From: a virus
Virus record (IMG/VR): IMGVR_UViG_3300037070_006409
Coordinates: 1-64,000 of that record
Strand: one strand, 5' to 3'
Length of the DNA stretch: 64,000 bases
The translations under genes and the position numbers were made by a program. Numbering within the stretch: the first letter of the stretch is position 1; every line of letters starts with the position of its first letter. This document shows positions 1 to 7,047 of this stretch, one piece after another. The notes below the pieces were generated by a model. It did no database searches and was not told the origin of the DNA. It saw only the letters and a list, made by a program, of their open reading frames with translations.

Positions 1-1
1 C

Positions 2-112
2 GGCGGTACAGGTGTATGCAACGGCGGGTCGTCTGAGGCCGCCTGCCTCCAGTGCATCGCTGACGGCGGCAACTGCTGCTCGCTTGCGCCGCTCAATCGC
101 CACGCGAGCTAG
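2..112 (+). CDS. C-terminal end of a Cys-rich protein, cut by the window edge
   Basis: An open frame enters from the left edge and ends at TAG 110-112. The 36 visible residues carry five cysteines in a compact pattern (C-N-G-G, C-L-Q-C, G-G-N-C-C), as in small zinc-binding or disulfide-rich proteins. The start lies outside the window, so neither length nor family can be judged. It is followed by a 46-nt gap that contains the promoter of the next gene. Confidence 0.45.
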   Translation, partial: GGTGVCNGGSSEAACLQCIADGGNCCSLAPLNRHAS

Positions 113-145
113 CCGGAGCGGCTCGACGGCACCGGGATCGCCAGC

Positions 146-151
146 TAGACT
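146..151 (+). promoter_or_regulatory. -10 box TAGACT for a leaderless gene
   Basis: TAGACT ends 7 nt before GTG 159. The same hexamer stands 6 nt before the starts at 2815 and 31895. The short distance implies that the mRNA begins at the start codon. No convincing -35 element is seen. Confidence 0.55.
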
Positions 152-158
152 CCGGCGC

Positions 159-338
159 GTGCTGATGCCAAGGCGACTGAGGGAACGCTGGCTGCGGTTT
201 CGCGACGAACACGGCTTCCCGAAGATCACCCCGGTGTCGGAGCTGCATCGCAAGCGCGGCACCCGGCCAGCCACCCCGGAGCAGTTCGAGGCGGTCTGCG
301 CCGCCGAAGGGGTCGGGCCACCCGACGGTGAGGGCTGA
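159..338 (+). CDS. Small basic protein of unknown function
   Basis: A 59-residue protein starting at GTG 159, seven bases after a TAGACT box. ATG 165 is an in-frame alternative. It is rich in Arg and Glu (RRLRERWLRFRDEHGF) with an acidic, Pro-rich end. No family is recognised. The stop TGA overlaps the ATG of the next gene (TGATG), so the two are probably co-translated. A longer open frame extends upstream, but its composition looks non-coding, so the short start was chosen. Confidence 0.55.
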   Translation: MLMPRRLRERWLRFRDEHGFPKITPVSELHRKRGTRPATPEQFEAVCAAEGVGPPDGEG

Positions 339-553
339 TGGGGATCTTCGGACGGCGACGGCGACGCTGCGCGTTCGAGCAGGGTGTTAGCGACGCGCAC
401 CGTAAGCAGCGCGACGACCTGCTTCGGGCGCAAGGTCACCTCGTTGGCGACGACACCGAACCAACCGAGCTGCTCCCAGATGAGCGCATCGCTTATGCCG
501 CGGGTCGGCGTAGCGTCGAAGGGGAGCGGGCGGCCGTCCGCAGCGGTGCATAG
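338..553 (+). CDS. Small hypothetical protein
   Basis: A 71-residue protein coupled by TGATG to the upstream gene. It has an Arg-rich start (GRRRRRC) followed by a hydrophilic, probably helical region with SDAHRKQRDDLL and DERIAYAAGRRS. No domain is recognised. The reading looks protein-like while the other frames here do not. Confidence 0.5.
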   Translation: MGIFGRRRRRCAFEQGVSDAHRKQRDDLLRAQGHLVGDDTEPTELLPDERIAYAAGRRSVEGERAAVRSGA

Positions 554-582
554 GTTTCCGCGCCATTGATGAGGGATGACGC

Positions 583-909
583 TTGATCGTCAAGCGCAAC
601 TCGACCACGCTTGGGATCTATACGCCCAATTGCCACTTGTTCATCTTCCGGCCCTCAAGTGCTCACGGCAACTATTCGGGCTATGGCTTCACGTTGCGCG
701 TCCGGCGCTCCATCTGGCGCCACCTGATGGTGCGCCTGCATTGCCGGTCGAAGTTCAGCCCGCGCGCTCGCACCTATGAAGTCTGCACCTGGCGCTCCAA
801 GAAACCCACGACCGGTCCCCGGAAACGGCGGCGCGAGCGCAACCGCCTCGGCTTCAAGACCTACGCGCGCTTGAAGATCAGCCTTGGCGGCCCCTACCCG
901 CCTGAGTAG
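583..909 (+). CDS. Hypothetical basic protein, TTG start
   Basis: A 108-residue basic protein. The proposed start is TTG 583, because GAGGGA (571-576) lies 6 nt upstream as a ribosome binding site and no ATG or GTG fits. It contains many Arg, Lys and aromatic residues (YGFTLRVRRSIWRHL, KTYARLKISLGG), which could form a small nucleic-acid-binding beta-rich fold. That is inference only. A competing ATG frame at 576 gives a less protein-like product. Confidence 0.45.
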   Translation: MIVKRNSTTLGIYTPNCHLFIFRPSSAHGNYSGYGFTLRVRRSIWRHLMVRLHCRSKFSPRARTYEVCTWRSKKPTTGPRKRRRERNRLGFKTYARLKISLGGPYPPE

Positions 910-913
910 CGGC

Positions 914-919
914 TATAAA
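914..919 (+). promoter_or_regulatory. -10 box TATAAA
   Basis: An AT-rich patch, CTATAAATAGATCTC, in GC-rich DNA ends just before GTG 928. A -10 box at 914-919 leaves 8 nt to the start codon, matching the leaderless pattern seen elsewhere in the window. Confidence 0.5.
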
Positions 920-927
920 TAGATCTC

Positions 928-1296
928 GTGCCCGCCGTCCAGTGTTACTCCTCTCCCCACGAACAGCTCCGGGAGATCGGTATCAAGGCCAAGCGCCAGG
1001 GCGTCAGCTTCGAGGAGTTCTGGACTCGCGCGCTCCGGCCGGGGATCTCGCCCCTCATCACCACGGAGACGGTGCGCACTGTCGAGCCGCCCTCCGGCGC
1101 GATCGTCTGGCCGAAGGATTCGGCTGATCGGGCCAACGTGATGTCTGCGGTGACCAGCTCGGAAGAGATCTGGCGACGGGCCTACGAAGACCTGCCACAG
1201 ACGCCGGGCGAGCGTGCAATGGAAGTGCTCCGGGACATCGCCGTCGAAGAGGCCAGCGGGAGTGAAGACCGGGGCGATGTACCGTTGGCGGCCTAG
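928..1296 (+). CDS. Hypothetical protein
   Basis: A 122-residue protein from GTG 928, apparently leaderless. The N-terminal half is helical and charged (HEQLREIGIKAKRQGVSFEEFWTRA), and the rest is acidic. It has no recognisable catalytic motif. Its stop overlaps the GTG of the following HNH-like gene (TAGTG), so that gene depends on it for translation. Confidence 0.65.
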   Translation: MPAVQCYSSPHEQLREIGIKAKRQGVSFEEFWTRALRPGISPLITTETVRTVEPPSGAIVWPKDSADRANVMSAVTSSEEIWRRAYEDLPQTPGERAMEVLRDIAVEEASGSEDRGDVPLAA

Positions 1297-1790
1297 TGAG
1301 TCGCCCGTCGCCAATCGCTGTAGGAGATCGTTTCGGTCGGCTGGTTGTGCAGTCGCGGGCTGGCTCGATGCAGGGAAACCGAGCGTGGGTCTGCTCCTGC
1401 ACGTGTGGAGGTGCCTTGCGTGTTCCGAGCGCGCGGCTCCGTCAAGGAAAGACTCGGAGCTGCGGCTGCCTGAAGTTGGAGCGCACGCGAGCGATGGGTC
1501 GAGGCACCCGTCGCCACGGGATGACGGATACCCCGACGTGGCGCTCTTGGAAGGCAATGCAGGATCGGTGTGATCGAAAGAGGCACCCCGCCTATGAGCG
1601 ATACGGCGGCCGCGGCATCACCATCTGCGACCGCTGGCGCTCCTTCGAGAACTTCCTCGCCGACCTGGGCGAGCGCCCGGAAGGCAAGACCCTTGATCGC
1701 ATCGACCCCGACGGCAACTACGAGCCGAGCAACTGCCGATGGGCGACGTGGGAGGAGCAGAACGCTCCTGGGCATCGGAGTCAGCGATGA
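1296..1790 (+). CDS. HNH-like phage endonuclease with N-terminal zinc ribbon
   Basis: A 164-residue protein from GTG 1296. The N-terminus has a paired-Cys ribbon (CSCTCGG, then SCGCLKLE). The C-terminal half carries a block that I know from free-standing phage endonucleases: a W-x-x-M-x-x-R-C segment, YGGRGITICDRW, then LDRIDPDGNYEPSNCRWAT. The family is often annotated as an HNH or AP2-type homing endonuclease; catalysis is inferred. It sits between two unrelated genes, with TAGTG coupling upstream and ATGA coupling downstream, as for other homing genes in this window. Confidence 0.7.
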   Translation: MSRPSPIAVGDRFGRLVVQSRAGSMQGNRAWVCSCTCGGALRVPSARLRQGKTRSCGCLKLERTRAMGRGTRRHGMTDTPTWRSWKAMQDRCDRKRHPAYERYGGRGITICDRWRSFENFLADLGERPEGKTLDRIDPDGNYEPSNCRWATWEEQNAPGHRSQR

Positions 1791-2671
1791 CCTCTCTGTT
1801 TCACCTAGAGCCGGTGCGCGAGAAAGAGGAGTTCACCAAGCCAGGAACCGCCAACGTGAGTGTCGATGACCGCAAGAAGTTGGCCGGGTTGCTGAAGCAC
1901 TACCGCGCCCAGGCGCACCCCTTCACGGCGTGCAAGAGGGACCAGCTTCGCCACGGCCTCTCTGAGGATCACGCGAATCGTCGCTGTGCGGTATTGAAGG
2001 ATTTGCTGGAAGGCACCACCAAATGGCGGAAGGGCAGCAAAAGCAAATCCGTCGAGGAAGCCATGGGGGTCATTTGCGAGGCCCTCGACGTGGTACAGCT
2101 CGCTGCCACCGGCCTCGGCCCCCGAACGATGTCGGCACTCCTTCGCGAGGAGGTGCAGGAGGGCGTGACCGATGAGTGGGCCGAAGAGCTGCGCATCGCC
2201 GCTGCCCTGGTCGAGGCCGCGCCCCGGTGGATGCTCCCGGTCGCAGCACGACGCCAGGGCTTCCGTCCTCTCAAACCGGAAAAGAGGAAGGGCACTGGCG
2301 GCGGCAGCTTCGCCGAGACGAAACACCGCCGCGCTCCGAAAGGCACCGCGCTCGGCGGTCAGTTCATCCGCATGGGTTCGAGCGGCACCGAGGTCGCCGC
2401 CATCCAGCGCCGGCTCAGTGTCTCCGAGACCGGCACCGTCAACAAACAGACGAAGCGAGCGATCGAAGCCTTCCAGAAACGGAAGGGCATTCAGGTGGAC
2501 GGGGTGATCGGGACCCAGACCGTCTCTGCCCTTCGCGGCACAAACTCCGGGGTGGCCCCTGGTGCGTTGACTCGCAACGATCGCCGCTACCTCCGCCGCT
2601 ACACCCGCCGCACCTCGCCCTCGGGCAGCTCGCGCCGGTCTTCGTCTGCTCGCCGCTCCGTCACGCGATGA
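1787..2671 (+). CDS. Virion-associated protein with peptidoglycan-binding domain
   Basis: A 294-residue protein. ATG 1787 overlaps the preceding stop (ATGA). The N-terminal two thirds are not recognised but are helical. Residues about 205-260 match a PG_binding_1-type repeat: M-G-S-S-G-T-E-V-x-x-I-Q-R-R-L, then T-K-R-A-I-E-A-F-Q, then D-G-V-I-G. The tail is Arg/Ser-rich and probably disordered. The domain binds cell wall glycan in lysins and virion proteins. Its place at the head of the structural cluster suggests a virion or lysis-associated role. No hydrolase domain is visible. Confidence 0.6.
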   Translation: MTSLFHLEPVREKEEFTKPGTANVSVDDRKKLAGLLKHYRAQAHPFTACKRDQLRHGLSEDHANRRCAVLKDLLEGTTKWRKGSKSKSVEEAMGVICEALDVVQLAATGLGPRTMSALLREEVQEGVTDEWAEELRIAAALVEAAPRWMLPVAARRQGFRPLKPEKRKGTGGGSFAETKHRRAPKGTALGGQFIRMGSSGTEVAAIQRRLSVSETGTVNKQTKRAIEAFQKRKGIQVDGVIGTQTVSALRGTNSGVAPGALTRNDRRYLRRYTRRTSPSGSSRRSSSARRSVTR

Positions 2672-2805
2672 TCCCAGATGGCCCGATCACCCAGATCGTT
2701 CTCGGGATCATCGCCGCTGTGATCGTCATCGCCTCGCCGTGGTGGCAACGCGAGTGGCGGGGACTCGTGGAAGACTGGCGCCGCTACCGCGAAGGGCGCC
2801 AGTAG
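2668..2805 (+). CDS. Small single-pass membrane protein
   Basis: A 45-residue protein whose ATG 2668 overlaps the previous stop (ATGA). Residues about 8-25 form one hydrophobic helix (IVLGIIAAVIVIA), followed by a Trp/Arg-rich amphipathic tail (WWQREWRGLVEDWRRY). It could be a small holin-like or anchoring protein, but its location away from the lysis genes argues against a firm call. Confidence 0.55.
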   Translation: MIPDGPITQIVLGIIAAVIVIASPWWQREWRGLVEDWRRYREGRQ

Positions 2806-2808
2806 ACT
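2803..2808 (+). promoter_or_regulatory. -10 box TAGACT for a leaderless gene
   Basis: TAGACT ends 6 nt before ATG 2815 and overlaps the stop codon of the preceding gene. There is no Shine-Dalgarno sequence between the box and the start, which supports leaderless initiation. Confidence 0.6.
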
Positions 2809-2814
2809 GCTGCT

Positions 2815-3018
2815 ATGGCACTTAGTAAAGAGGAGAAGCTGGAGGCGATCGCGGCGAGGCGAGGCCCGCTGCTCCACGAACAGTACGCGGCCGAACTCGA
2901 CGTGAAGGTCGCCGAGGAGGGCGGGATCGAGGCCCTCATGGAGGAGCCGAAAGCGCGCTTGGCACGGGTCAACTCCCAGCTCGGTGTGCTCGATGAGGAG
3001 GAATCGAACCTCGACTAG
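2815..3018 (+). CDS. Small acidic helical protein
   Basis: A 67-residue protein starting six bases after a TAGACT box. It is almost entirely charged helix (KEEKLEAIAARR, then EPKARLARVNSQL), so a short coiled coil is likely. Unknown function. Confidence 0.6.
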   Translation: MALSKEEKLEAIAARRGPLLHEQYAAELDVKVAEEGGIEALMEEPKARLARVNSQLGVLDEEESNLD

Positions 3019-3021
3019 CGC

Positions 3022-3027
3022 TAGGCT
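3022..3027 (+). promoter_or_regulatory. -10 box TAGGCT
   Basis: TAGGCT ends 9 nt before ATG 3037, with no ribosome binding site between. The same hexamer occurs upstream of 52615 and in the leaders at 50369 and 59106. Confidence 0.45.
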
Positions 3028-3036
3028 GCCTGCCTA

Positions 3037-3507
3037 ATGCTGCTCGATCAGATCGCCGACCTCGACCGCCTCGTCAAGGAGCGCTACGGCGTCCTGGTCG
3101 CCGAGTTCGATGGCTACGAGCGGGACCTGCTCCCCGACTTCCGCGAGTACGACGGGGTGCGGCTCTCCAAGGTCGGCATCACCTGCACCCCCGACGGCGT
3201 GCTCAAGGCGAAGACCTACGGCGAGGGCGAGGAACCGCCGAGCCTGGGACCCGAGGACGCCGACGCGCTCAGGCCCTTCGGTGAGCCGGCCGGCGATCTG
3301 GCGGGTCTCGCGCAGGATCTCGTCGTCTGCCTCATCGAGTCGATGCGGGCGCAGATCGCCGAGGTCGCCAACGGCCGACCGCCGACGATCTGCTTCCTCG
3401 CGAACTACGAGATGCCCTCGGTCCACTGGAAGACGCCGCCCGACGTTGCCGAAGAGCACGGGCGCGGCGTCATCAAGATGCGCCACGTCTTCGCCGTCCG
3501 GCCCTAG
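3037..3507 (+). CDS. Hypothetical protein of the head region
   Basis: A 156-residue acidic protein with helical ends (LDQIADLDRLVKERYG and LAGLAQDLVVCLIESMRAQIAEV). No motif is recognised. The TAGGCT box before ATG 3037 and the TAAGCT box after its stop make it a single-gene transcription unit. Confidence 0.6.
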   Translation: MLLDQIADLDRLVKERYGVLVAEFDGYERDLLPDFREYDGVRLSKVGITCTPDGVLKAKTYGEGEEPPSLGPEDADALRPFGEPAGDLAGLAQDLVVCLIESMRAQIAEVANGRPPTICFLANYEMPSVHWKTPPDVAEEHGRGVIKMRHVFAVRP

Positions 3508-3533
3508 CGGCGGGAGCGTCTTCGGCATCGGGG

Positions 3534-3539
3534 TAAGCT
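3534..3539 (+). promoter_or_regulatory. -10 box TAAGCT for a leaderless gene
   Basis: TAAGCT ends exactly 7 nt before GTG 3547. No Shine-Dalgarno sequence lies between. Confidence 0.55.
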
Positions 3540-3546
3540 GCTCGAC

Positions 3547-4701
3547 GTGAGTCTCTTCGGTCACCACGACGACCCGCCTCGCTCGGAGCGGCTAAGCGAG
3601 AACTTCACCGGCAAGGGCCAGCGCGTCCGGGTCGCCGTGGTCGAACGAGACAATGGCCTCGTCTCCGCCACCTCGCAGTCGATCTCGAACGCGCTCTGGG
3701 ACCTCGCCGACTCGCGCTCCCTGACCCACACCGTCCTGCTGCCCCACGGCACCGCGGTGAAGCTCGCCGCCGCGCCGGCCCCGATGGGTTCCCACCGCGC
3801 CCGCTTCGAGATCACCAACCCGGTGCTCAAGGAAAACAAGCGCGTCGAAGCGGTCGGCACCTCGGGTGCCGCCGACCTCGCCAATCAGATCGACGTGCTC
3901 GCCATGAGCAAGGGCGACAAGGACGCACTGGCGAAGGTCACCGAGGAATGGGAGCGGGGCGGCCGCATCCAGGAGGCCAAGGTCAACGTCTCCGGCTACG
4001 TCACTCGCGGCGGGAAGCATGTGGGCGCCTACTCCCAGGTCCGCAAGCTGGTTGCTTCGCTGAAAAGCGGTCACTCGTTGCGGTTGCCGGACGGCATCAA
4101 GGTGAGCAGGAAGGAGGCTGGCTTCCAGGTTCACGACGCCGGAGGCAATCGCCACGGAGGCGCCGCGCTTGCGGACCCCTCCTCGGCCACCACCCAGGCC
4201 CTCAACGCCTCTGCATCATCGACCCATCCGAAGTCAATCGGAGGCACCAAGTCACATGCGAAAGATGTTGGCTTCATGGGCGCCAAAGAGATCGACGCCA
4301 TTCCGACCGATCGCCGTCGTGCAGACGAGGCTAGAAAGCGTCGGCAGAGGGACGAGTCGCCGATGCCCGGCGTCATCCGCCGGCCGAGCGAATCCGATGA
4401 AATCAGAGCGCGTGGAGGAAAGAGTCAGGCGAATGACCCAAAGGTCGGGCAGCGCTATCGGGATCAAGACGGCGCTATCTTCGATGTCGTCCAGGTGCAA
4501 GGCAATGGCGATGCCTATGTGCGACCACCGCATCAGAAGAAAGGCGGGATCCTCACAAAGCGGGCTTTGTTCGATAAGTGGGAGCTGGTCACAAAAGACA
4601 GCAAGCGCAGGGGCGGTGCAGCAGTCAATATTGACCGCGAGAAGCGGAAGCGCAGGAAGAAGCTCGGTGAGGCAGCACCCCCCGGCTTCATCGGCCGCTG
4701 A
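3547..4701 (+). CDS. Putative head-associated structural protein
   Basis: A 384-residue protein from GTG 3547, leaderless. Residues about 160-180 read GYVTRGGKHVGAYSQ, resembling the short G-Y-x-R-x-x-G-K-x-V-x-x-Y motif seen in many phage structural proteins. The C-terminal third is basic and includes a KGGILTKRALFDKWELV segment. It lies directly upstream of the prohead protease, where portal or head-associated minor proteins are usual. It lacks anything I can identify as a portal. Function is inferred from position only. Confidence 0.55.
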   Translation: MSLFGHHDDPPRSERLSENFTGKGQRVRVAVVERDNGLVSATSQSISNALWDLADSRSLTHTVLLPHGTAVKLAAAPAPMGSHRARFEITNPVLKENKRVEAVGTSGAADLANQIDVLAMSKGDKDALAKVTEEWERGGRIQEAKVNVSGYVTRGGKHVGAYSQVRKLVASLKSGHSLRLPDGIKVSRKEAGFQVHDAGGNRHGGAALADPSSATTQALNASASSTHPKSIGGTKSHAKDVGFMGAKEIDAIPTDRRRADEARKRRQRDESPMPGVIRRPSESDEIRARGGKSQANDPKVGQRYRDQDGAIFDVVQVQGNGDAYVRPPHQKKGGILTKRALFDKWELVTKDSKRRGGAAVNIDREKRKRRKKLGEAAPPGFIGR

Positions 4702-4702
4702 C

Positions 4703-4730
4703 GGTTTCCCTCTCCGCGCTCGGTTACTCT
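4703..4730 (+). promoter_or_regulatory. Promoter, GGTTTC-N16-TANNCT class, copy 1
   Basis: GGTTTC at 4703-4708, a 16-nt spacer, then TACTCT at 4725-4730, followed after 7 nt by GTG 4738. The same -35, spacer length and -10 form recur at 5478, 17849 and 33979. This makes it a phage promoter class rather than chance. Confidence 0.7.
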
Positions 4731-4737
4731 CGCCCGC

Positions 4738-6264
4738 GTGAAGAAGTGCCCGCACTGCGACAAGCAGGTCACCCCGAAGGATGACACCTGCCCTGAGTGC
4801 GGCAAGGAGATGAAGGTCTCCGAGGAGGCGGAGGGCGCGTTGATCCAGCCTGGCAATCTCGATCTCCTGGTCGAGGCCGCCGAGGTCATCGTCCCGAAAC
4901 GAGGCAAGCTCTTCGAGGAGCGGGTGATTGAGGGCGGCCACAAGGTGAAGGTCGCCCGCTTCGCGATCATCCGCCCGTGCCAGTCCAAAGGCCGGCGCAT
5001 CGGTGGGCACGCCCCGATCTATGAGCCGCGAATGCTGGCCGAGAACGCTTCCGTCTTCACCGGCTGGCCGATGTACCTCGACCACATGAGCGAGGAGCTG
5101 GCCGAGGCCTTCGCCGCCTTCCTCCAGGAGCGCGGCCGCTCGATGAAGGACCTGGGCGGGCGCGTTCTCAAATCCTTCTACGACCCCGAGGTCTCGATGG
5201 AGTCCGACGAGGAGAACGGTTACCGCAAGGGCGCCGTCGTCGGCGAGATCATCCCCCAGAAGATCGTCCGCGAGATGCTCGAAGAGGATCCCTTCGCTCT
5301 CGCCGTCTCGATCAACGCCTGGCCGAAGGGCGCTCGCGTCGGGACCGCCTCGTGGGACTCGTCAGTCAAAGGCGCGGTCATCGAGGGCATCCGCTCGAAG
5401 CCGATGGGTAGCGTCGATTTCGTTCCCCGTGGTGGTGCCGGCGGCCGGCTCCTCAGCGAGGAGGAGATTCGCTCGGCGGTTTCACTTTTGGAGTCGGCCT
5501 ACACTGCTGCGCGTGATGACGAGCAGCCCGATCGCAAGGAGCGCCCGGTGAAGAAAAAGCTGTCGGAGATGAGCGGCGAGGAAGTCGCAGCGCTGACCTC
5601 GGACCAACTCCAGGAGGCGCTCCGCGAGGAGAACCCCGACCTGGCTGAGCAGATCCAGATCGACGGCGGCGAAGGCCCGGCCCGCGAGGGCGATGCCACC
5701 AAGCCACTCACTCAGGCGGACCTCGATTCTGCGCTCAACGAGCAGCGCGAAGCCCTGGTCGAGGAGTTCGGCGACAGCAAGAAGGCCGCCGAGGAAATGG
5801 CCGAGGAATTGGTCGAAGAGCGCGAGCAGCTTCGCAGCCTCGCCGACCTGGCGGCCGAAAAGATCGGCGAGGCCCAGCGCAACGGGCTGCCGAAGGCTTA
5901 CGCGGACGAGATCCGCAAGAACTACCTGCTGCTCCCGTCAGGCCCGCGCGCCGGCCTCCAGGTCGAAGAGCGCGAGGACGAGGAGAGCGGCAAGACCCTC
6001 AAGGTCGAGGAGGTGCTCGAAGAGCAGATCCGCGCCGACGTGGAAACCGCTGTCCGTCTCATCGAGGCGGCAGGCGGGGAACCGCGGGTGAAGGGCCTCG
6101 GCCCGACCGGCAAGACCGAAGAGGTCGAGGAAGGCAAAAAGGCCGAGCGGCGCAAGGCCCTGCGCGAGGGCAGCGCCTTCACCGACTTCCTCGGCGAGTC
6201 CGGCGACCTGACCGGCGACGCCGAGAAGGACGACAAGCGAGTCCGCGAGATGGTGGAGGGCTAA
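4738..6264 (+). CDS. Prohead protease-scaffold fusion
   Basis: A 508-residue protein from leaderless GTG 4738. It opens with a zinc ribbon (CPHC, then CPEC, residues 4-21). Residues about 60-240 resemble capsid maturation proteases of actinophages (TGWPMYLDHM, then DLGGRVLKSFYD, then PMGSVDFVPRGGAGG). His in LDHM and Ser in GSVDF are candidate catalytic residues by analogy; this is not proven. From about residue 270 the chain becomes highly charged, helical and acidic (EEMAEELVEEREQL), which is typical of scaffolds. Such proteins cleave and then leave the procapsid. An internal promoter and start (5478-5548) indicate that the scaffold is also made alone. Confidence 0.75.
   Translation: MKKCPHCDKQVTPKDDTCPECGKEMKVSEEAEGALIQPGNLDLLVEAAEVIVPKRGKLFEERVIEGGHKVKVARFAIIRPCQSKGRRIGGHAPIYEPRMLAENASVFTGWPMYLDHMSEELAEAFAAFLQERGRSMKDLGGRVLKSFYDPEVSMESDEENGYRKGAVVGEIIPQKIVREMLEEDPFALAVSINAWPKGARVGTASWDSSVKGAVIEGIRSKPMGSVDFVPRGGAGGRLLSEEEIRSAVSLLESAYTAARDDEQPDRKERPVKKKLSEMSGEEVAALTSDQLQEALREENPDLAEQIQIDGGEGPAREGDATKPLTQADLDSALNEQREALVEEFGDSKKAAEEMAEELVEEREQLRSLADLAAEKIGEAQRNGLPKAYADEIRKNYLLLPSGPRAGLQVEEREDEESGKTLKVEEVLEEQIRADVETAVRLIEAAGGEPRVKGLGPTGKTEEVEEGKKAERRKALREGSAFTDFLGESGDLTGDAEKDDKRVREMVEG
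5478..5505 (+). promoter_or_regulatory. Internal promoter, GGTTTC-N16-TANNCT class, copy 2
   Basis: GGTTTC 5478-5483, 16-nt spacer, TACACT 5500-5505, inside the protease-scaffold gene. Eighteen bases (GCGGTTTCACTTTTGGAG) are identical to the promoter before the sheath operon at 17847. The match is too long for chance within a coding region. It should fire a transcript that begins at GTG 5513 and serves the nested scaffold. Confidence 0.75.
5513..5551 (+). CDS. 12-residue leaderless leader peptide before nested scaffold
   Basis: GTG 5513 lies exactly 7 nt after TACACT, the standard leaderless spacing in this phage. The frame (+1 relative to the protease) gives a 12-residue peptide (MMTSSPIARSAR) ending in TGA 5549-5551. 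That stop overlaps the in-frame scaffold start GTG 5548 as GTGA. It probably loads ribosomes that then re-initiate at the scaffold start. Confidence 0.45.
   Translation: MMTSSPIARSAR
5548..6264 (+). CDS. Nested scaffold protein (internal start in protease gene)
   Basis: In-frame GTG 5548 (residue 271 of the fusion) has AAGGAG at 5536-5541, a 6-nt spacing, and a dedicated promoter at 5478-5505. The product would be 238 residues: KKKLSEMSGEEV, then long acidic coiled-coil stretches, ending in a charged tail. The arrangement matches lambda C/Nu3, where the scaffold is the separately expressed C-terminal part of the protease gene. The product acts inside the procapsid and would be removed at maturation. 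Confidence 0.65.
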   Translation: MKKKLSEMSGEEVAALTSDQLQEALREENPDLAEQIQIDGGEGPAREGDATKPLTQADLDSALNEQREALVEEFGDSKKAAEEMAEELVEEREQLRSLADLAAEKIGEAQRNGLPKAYADEIRKNYLLLPSGPRAGLQVEEREDEESGKTLKVEEVLEEQIRADVETAVRLIEAAGGEPRVKGLGPTGKTEEVEEGKKAERRKALREGSAFTDFLGESGDLTGDAEKDDKRVREMVEG

Positions 6265-6267
6265 GCG

Positions 6268-7029
6268 ATGCCATACGACGCACCAGGCAAGCGAGTCGAA
6301 GTCATCTACGACGGCGGCTCCGACGGCAAAACGCCGCTCCCCACCAACACCTTCGCGGTGGTGGACAACAAGGTCCTCCTCCTCGCCAAGACCTCTCAGC
6401 TCGGACGCTACGTCGATCCCACCTCCGACGAAGCGATCGAGATCCAGCCGGATGAGCTGTGCGTCGGTTTCCAGGGCGGCGTGCACGAGCTGGCGCTGTC
6501 GGGTGCTCTCGCCACGGCCTCCCGTGGCGACAAGCTCTGGATCGACTCGGCCGACAACTCGGTCCTGCGCGCAAGCGGCGGCGGCACGGGCGGCTCAGAC
6601 GCCGACGAGGTGCAAACGCTGAAAGTCGAGGCGACTGGCGGCACCTTCACGCTGGCCTGGGAAGGCCAGAAAACGAGCAAAATCAAATGGAACGCCTCGG
6701 CCGCCGAAGTCCAGGCTGCGCTTGAGGCGCTCGAAAACATCAATCCCGGCGACGTGACCGTGACCGGTGGCCCCGGCGACGAAAAAGGCACGAAACTCTA
6801 CGAAGTCACCTTCGGCGGCCGCTACGAAAACACGGACGTGGCGGAACTGACCGCCGAAGACGAACTGACCGGCGACGCCGAAAAAGTCACCGTCGCGACC
6901 AAAACGGCTGGCGCCGGCAGCTCCGACGTGGCGATGCCGCTCGGAGTCATAGACGAGATCGACGCAACCCGCACCCCCCACATGGCCCGAGTCAACACCG
7001 ACGCCTGGCAGGCGTTCATCACTTCCTAG
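6268..7029 (+). CDS. Head decoration-type protein with inserted beta-domain
   Basis: A 253-residue protein. The first 110 residues resemble small head-stabilising proteins of the DUF2190 type placed before the capsid gene (LAKTSQLGRYVDP, GGVHELALSG). A Gly-rich linker leads into a separate module at about 112-210 (EVQTLKVEATGGTFTLAWEG, then AAEVQAALEALENINPGDVT, then TGGPG). This module is widely reused in phage and bacterial surface proteins. The original fold seems to resume at VAMPLGVIDEIDATRTPHMA. The likely role is capsid decoration. An AGGG-type ribosome site precedes ATG 6268. Confidence 0.6.
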   Translation: MPYDAPGKRVEVIYDGGSDGKTPLPTNTFAVVDNKVLLLAKTSQLGRYVDPTSDEAIEIQPDELCVGFQGGVHELALSGALATASRGDKLWIDSADNSVLRASGGGTGGSDADEVQTLKVEATGGTFTLAWEGQKTSKIKWNASAAEVQAALEALENINPGDVTVTGGPGDEKGTKLYEVTFGGRYENTDVAELTAEDELTGDAEKVTVATKTAGAGSSDVAMPLGVIDEIDATRTPHMARVNTDAWQAFITS

Positions 7030-7047
7030 GAGGAGGACCGACCAGCG

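Noticed and set aside
1787-4701. Portal protein among the first structural genes
   Set aside because: None of the products has the size or motifs of a portal. The gene is more likely outside the window.
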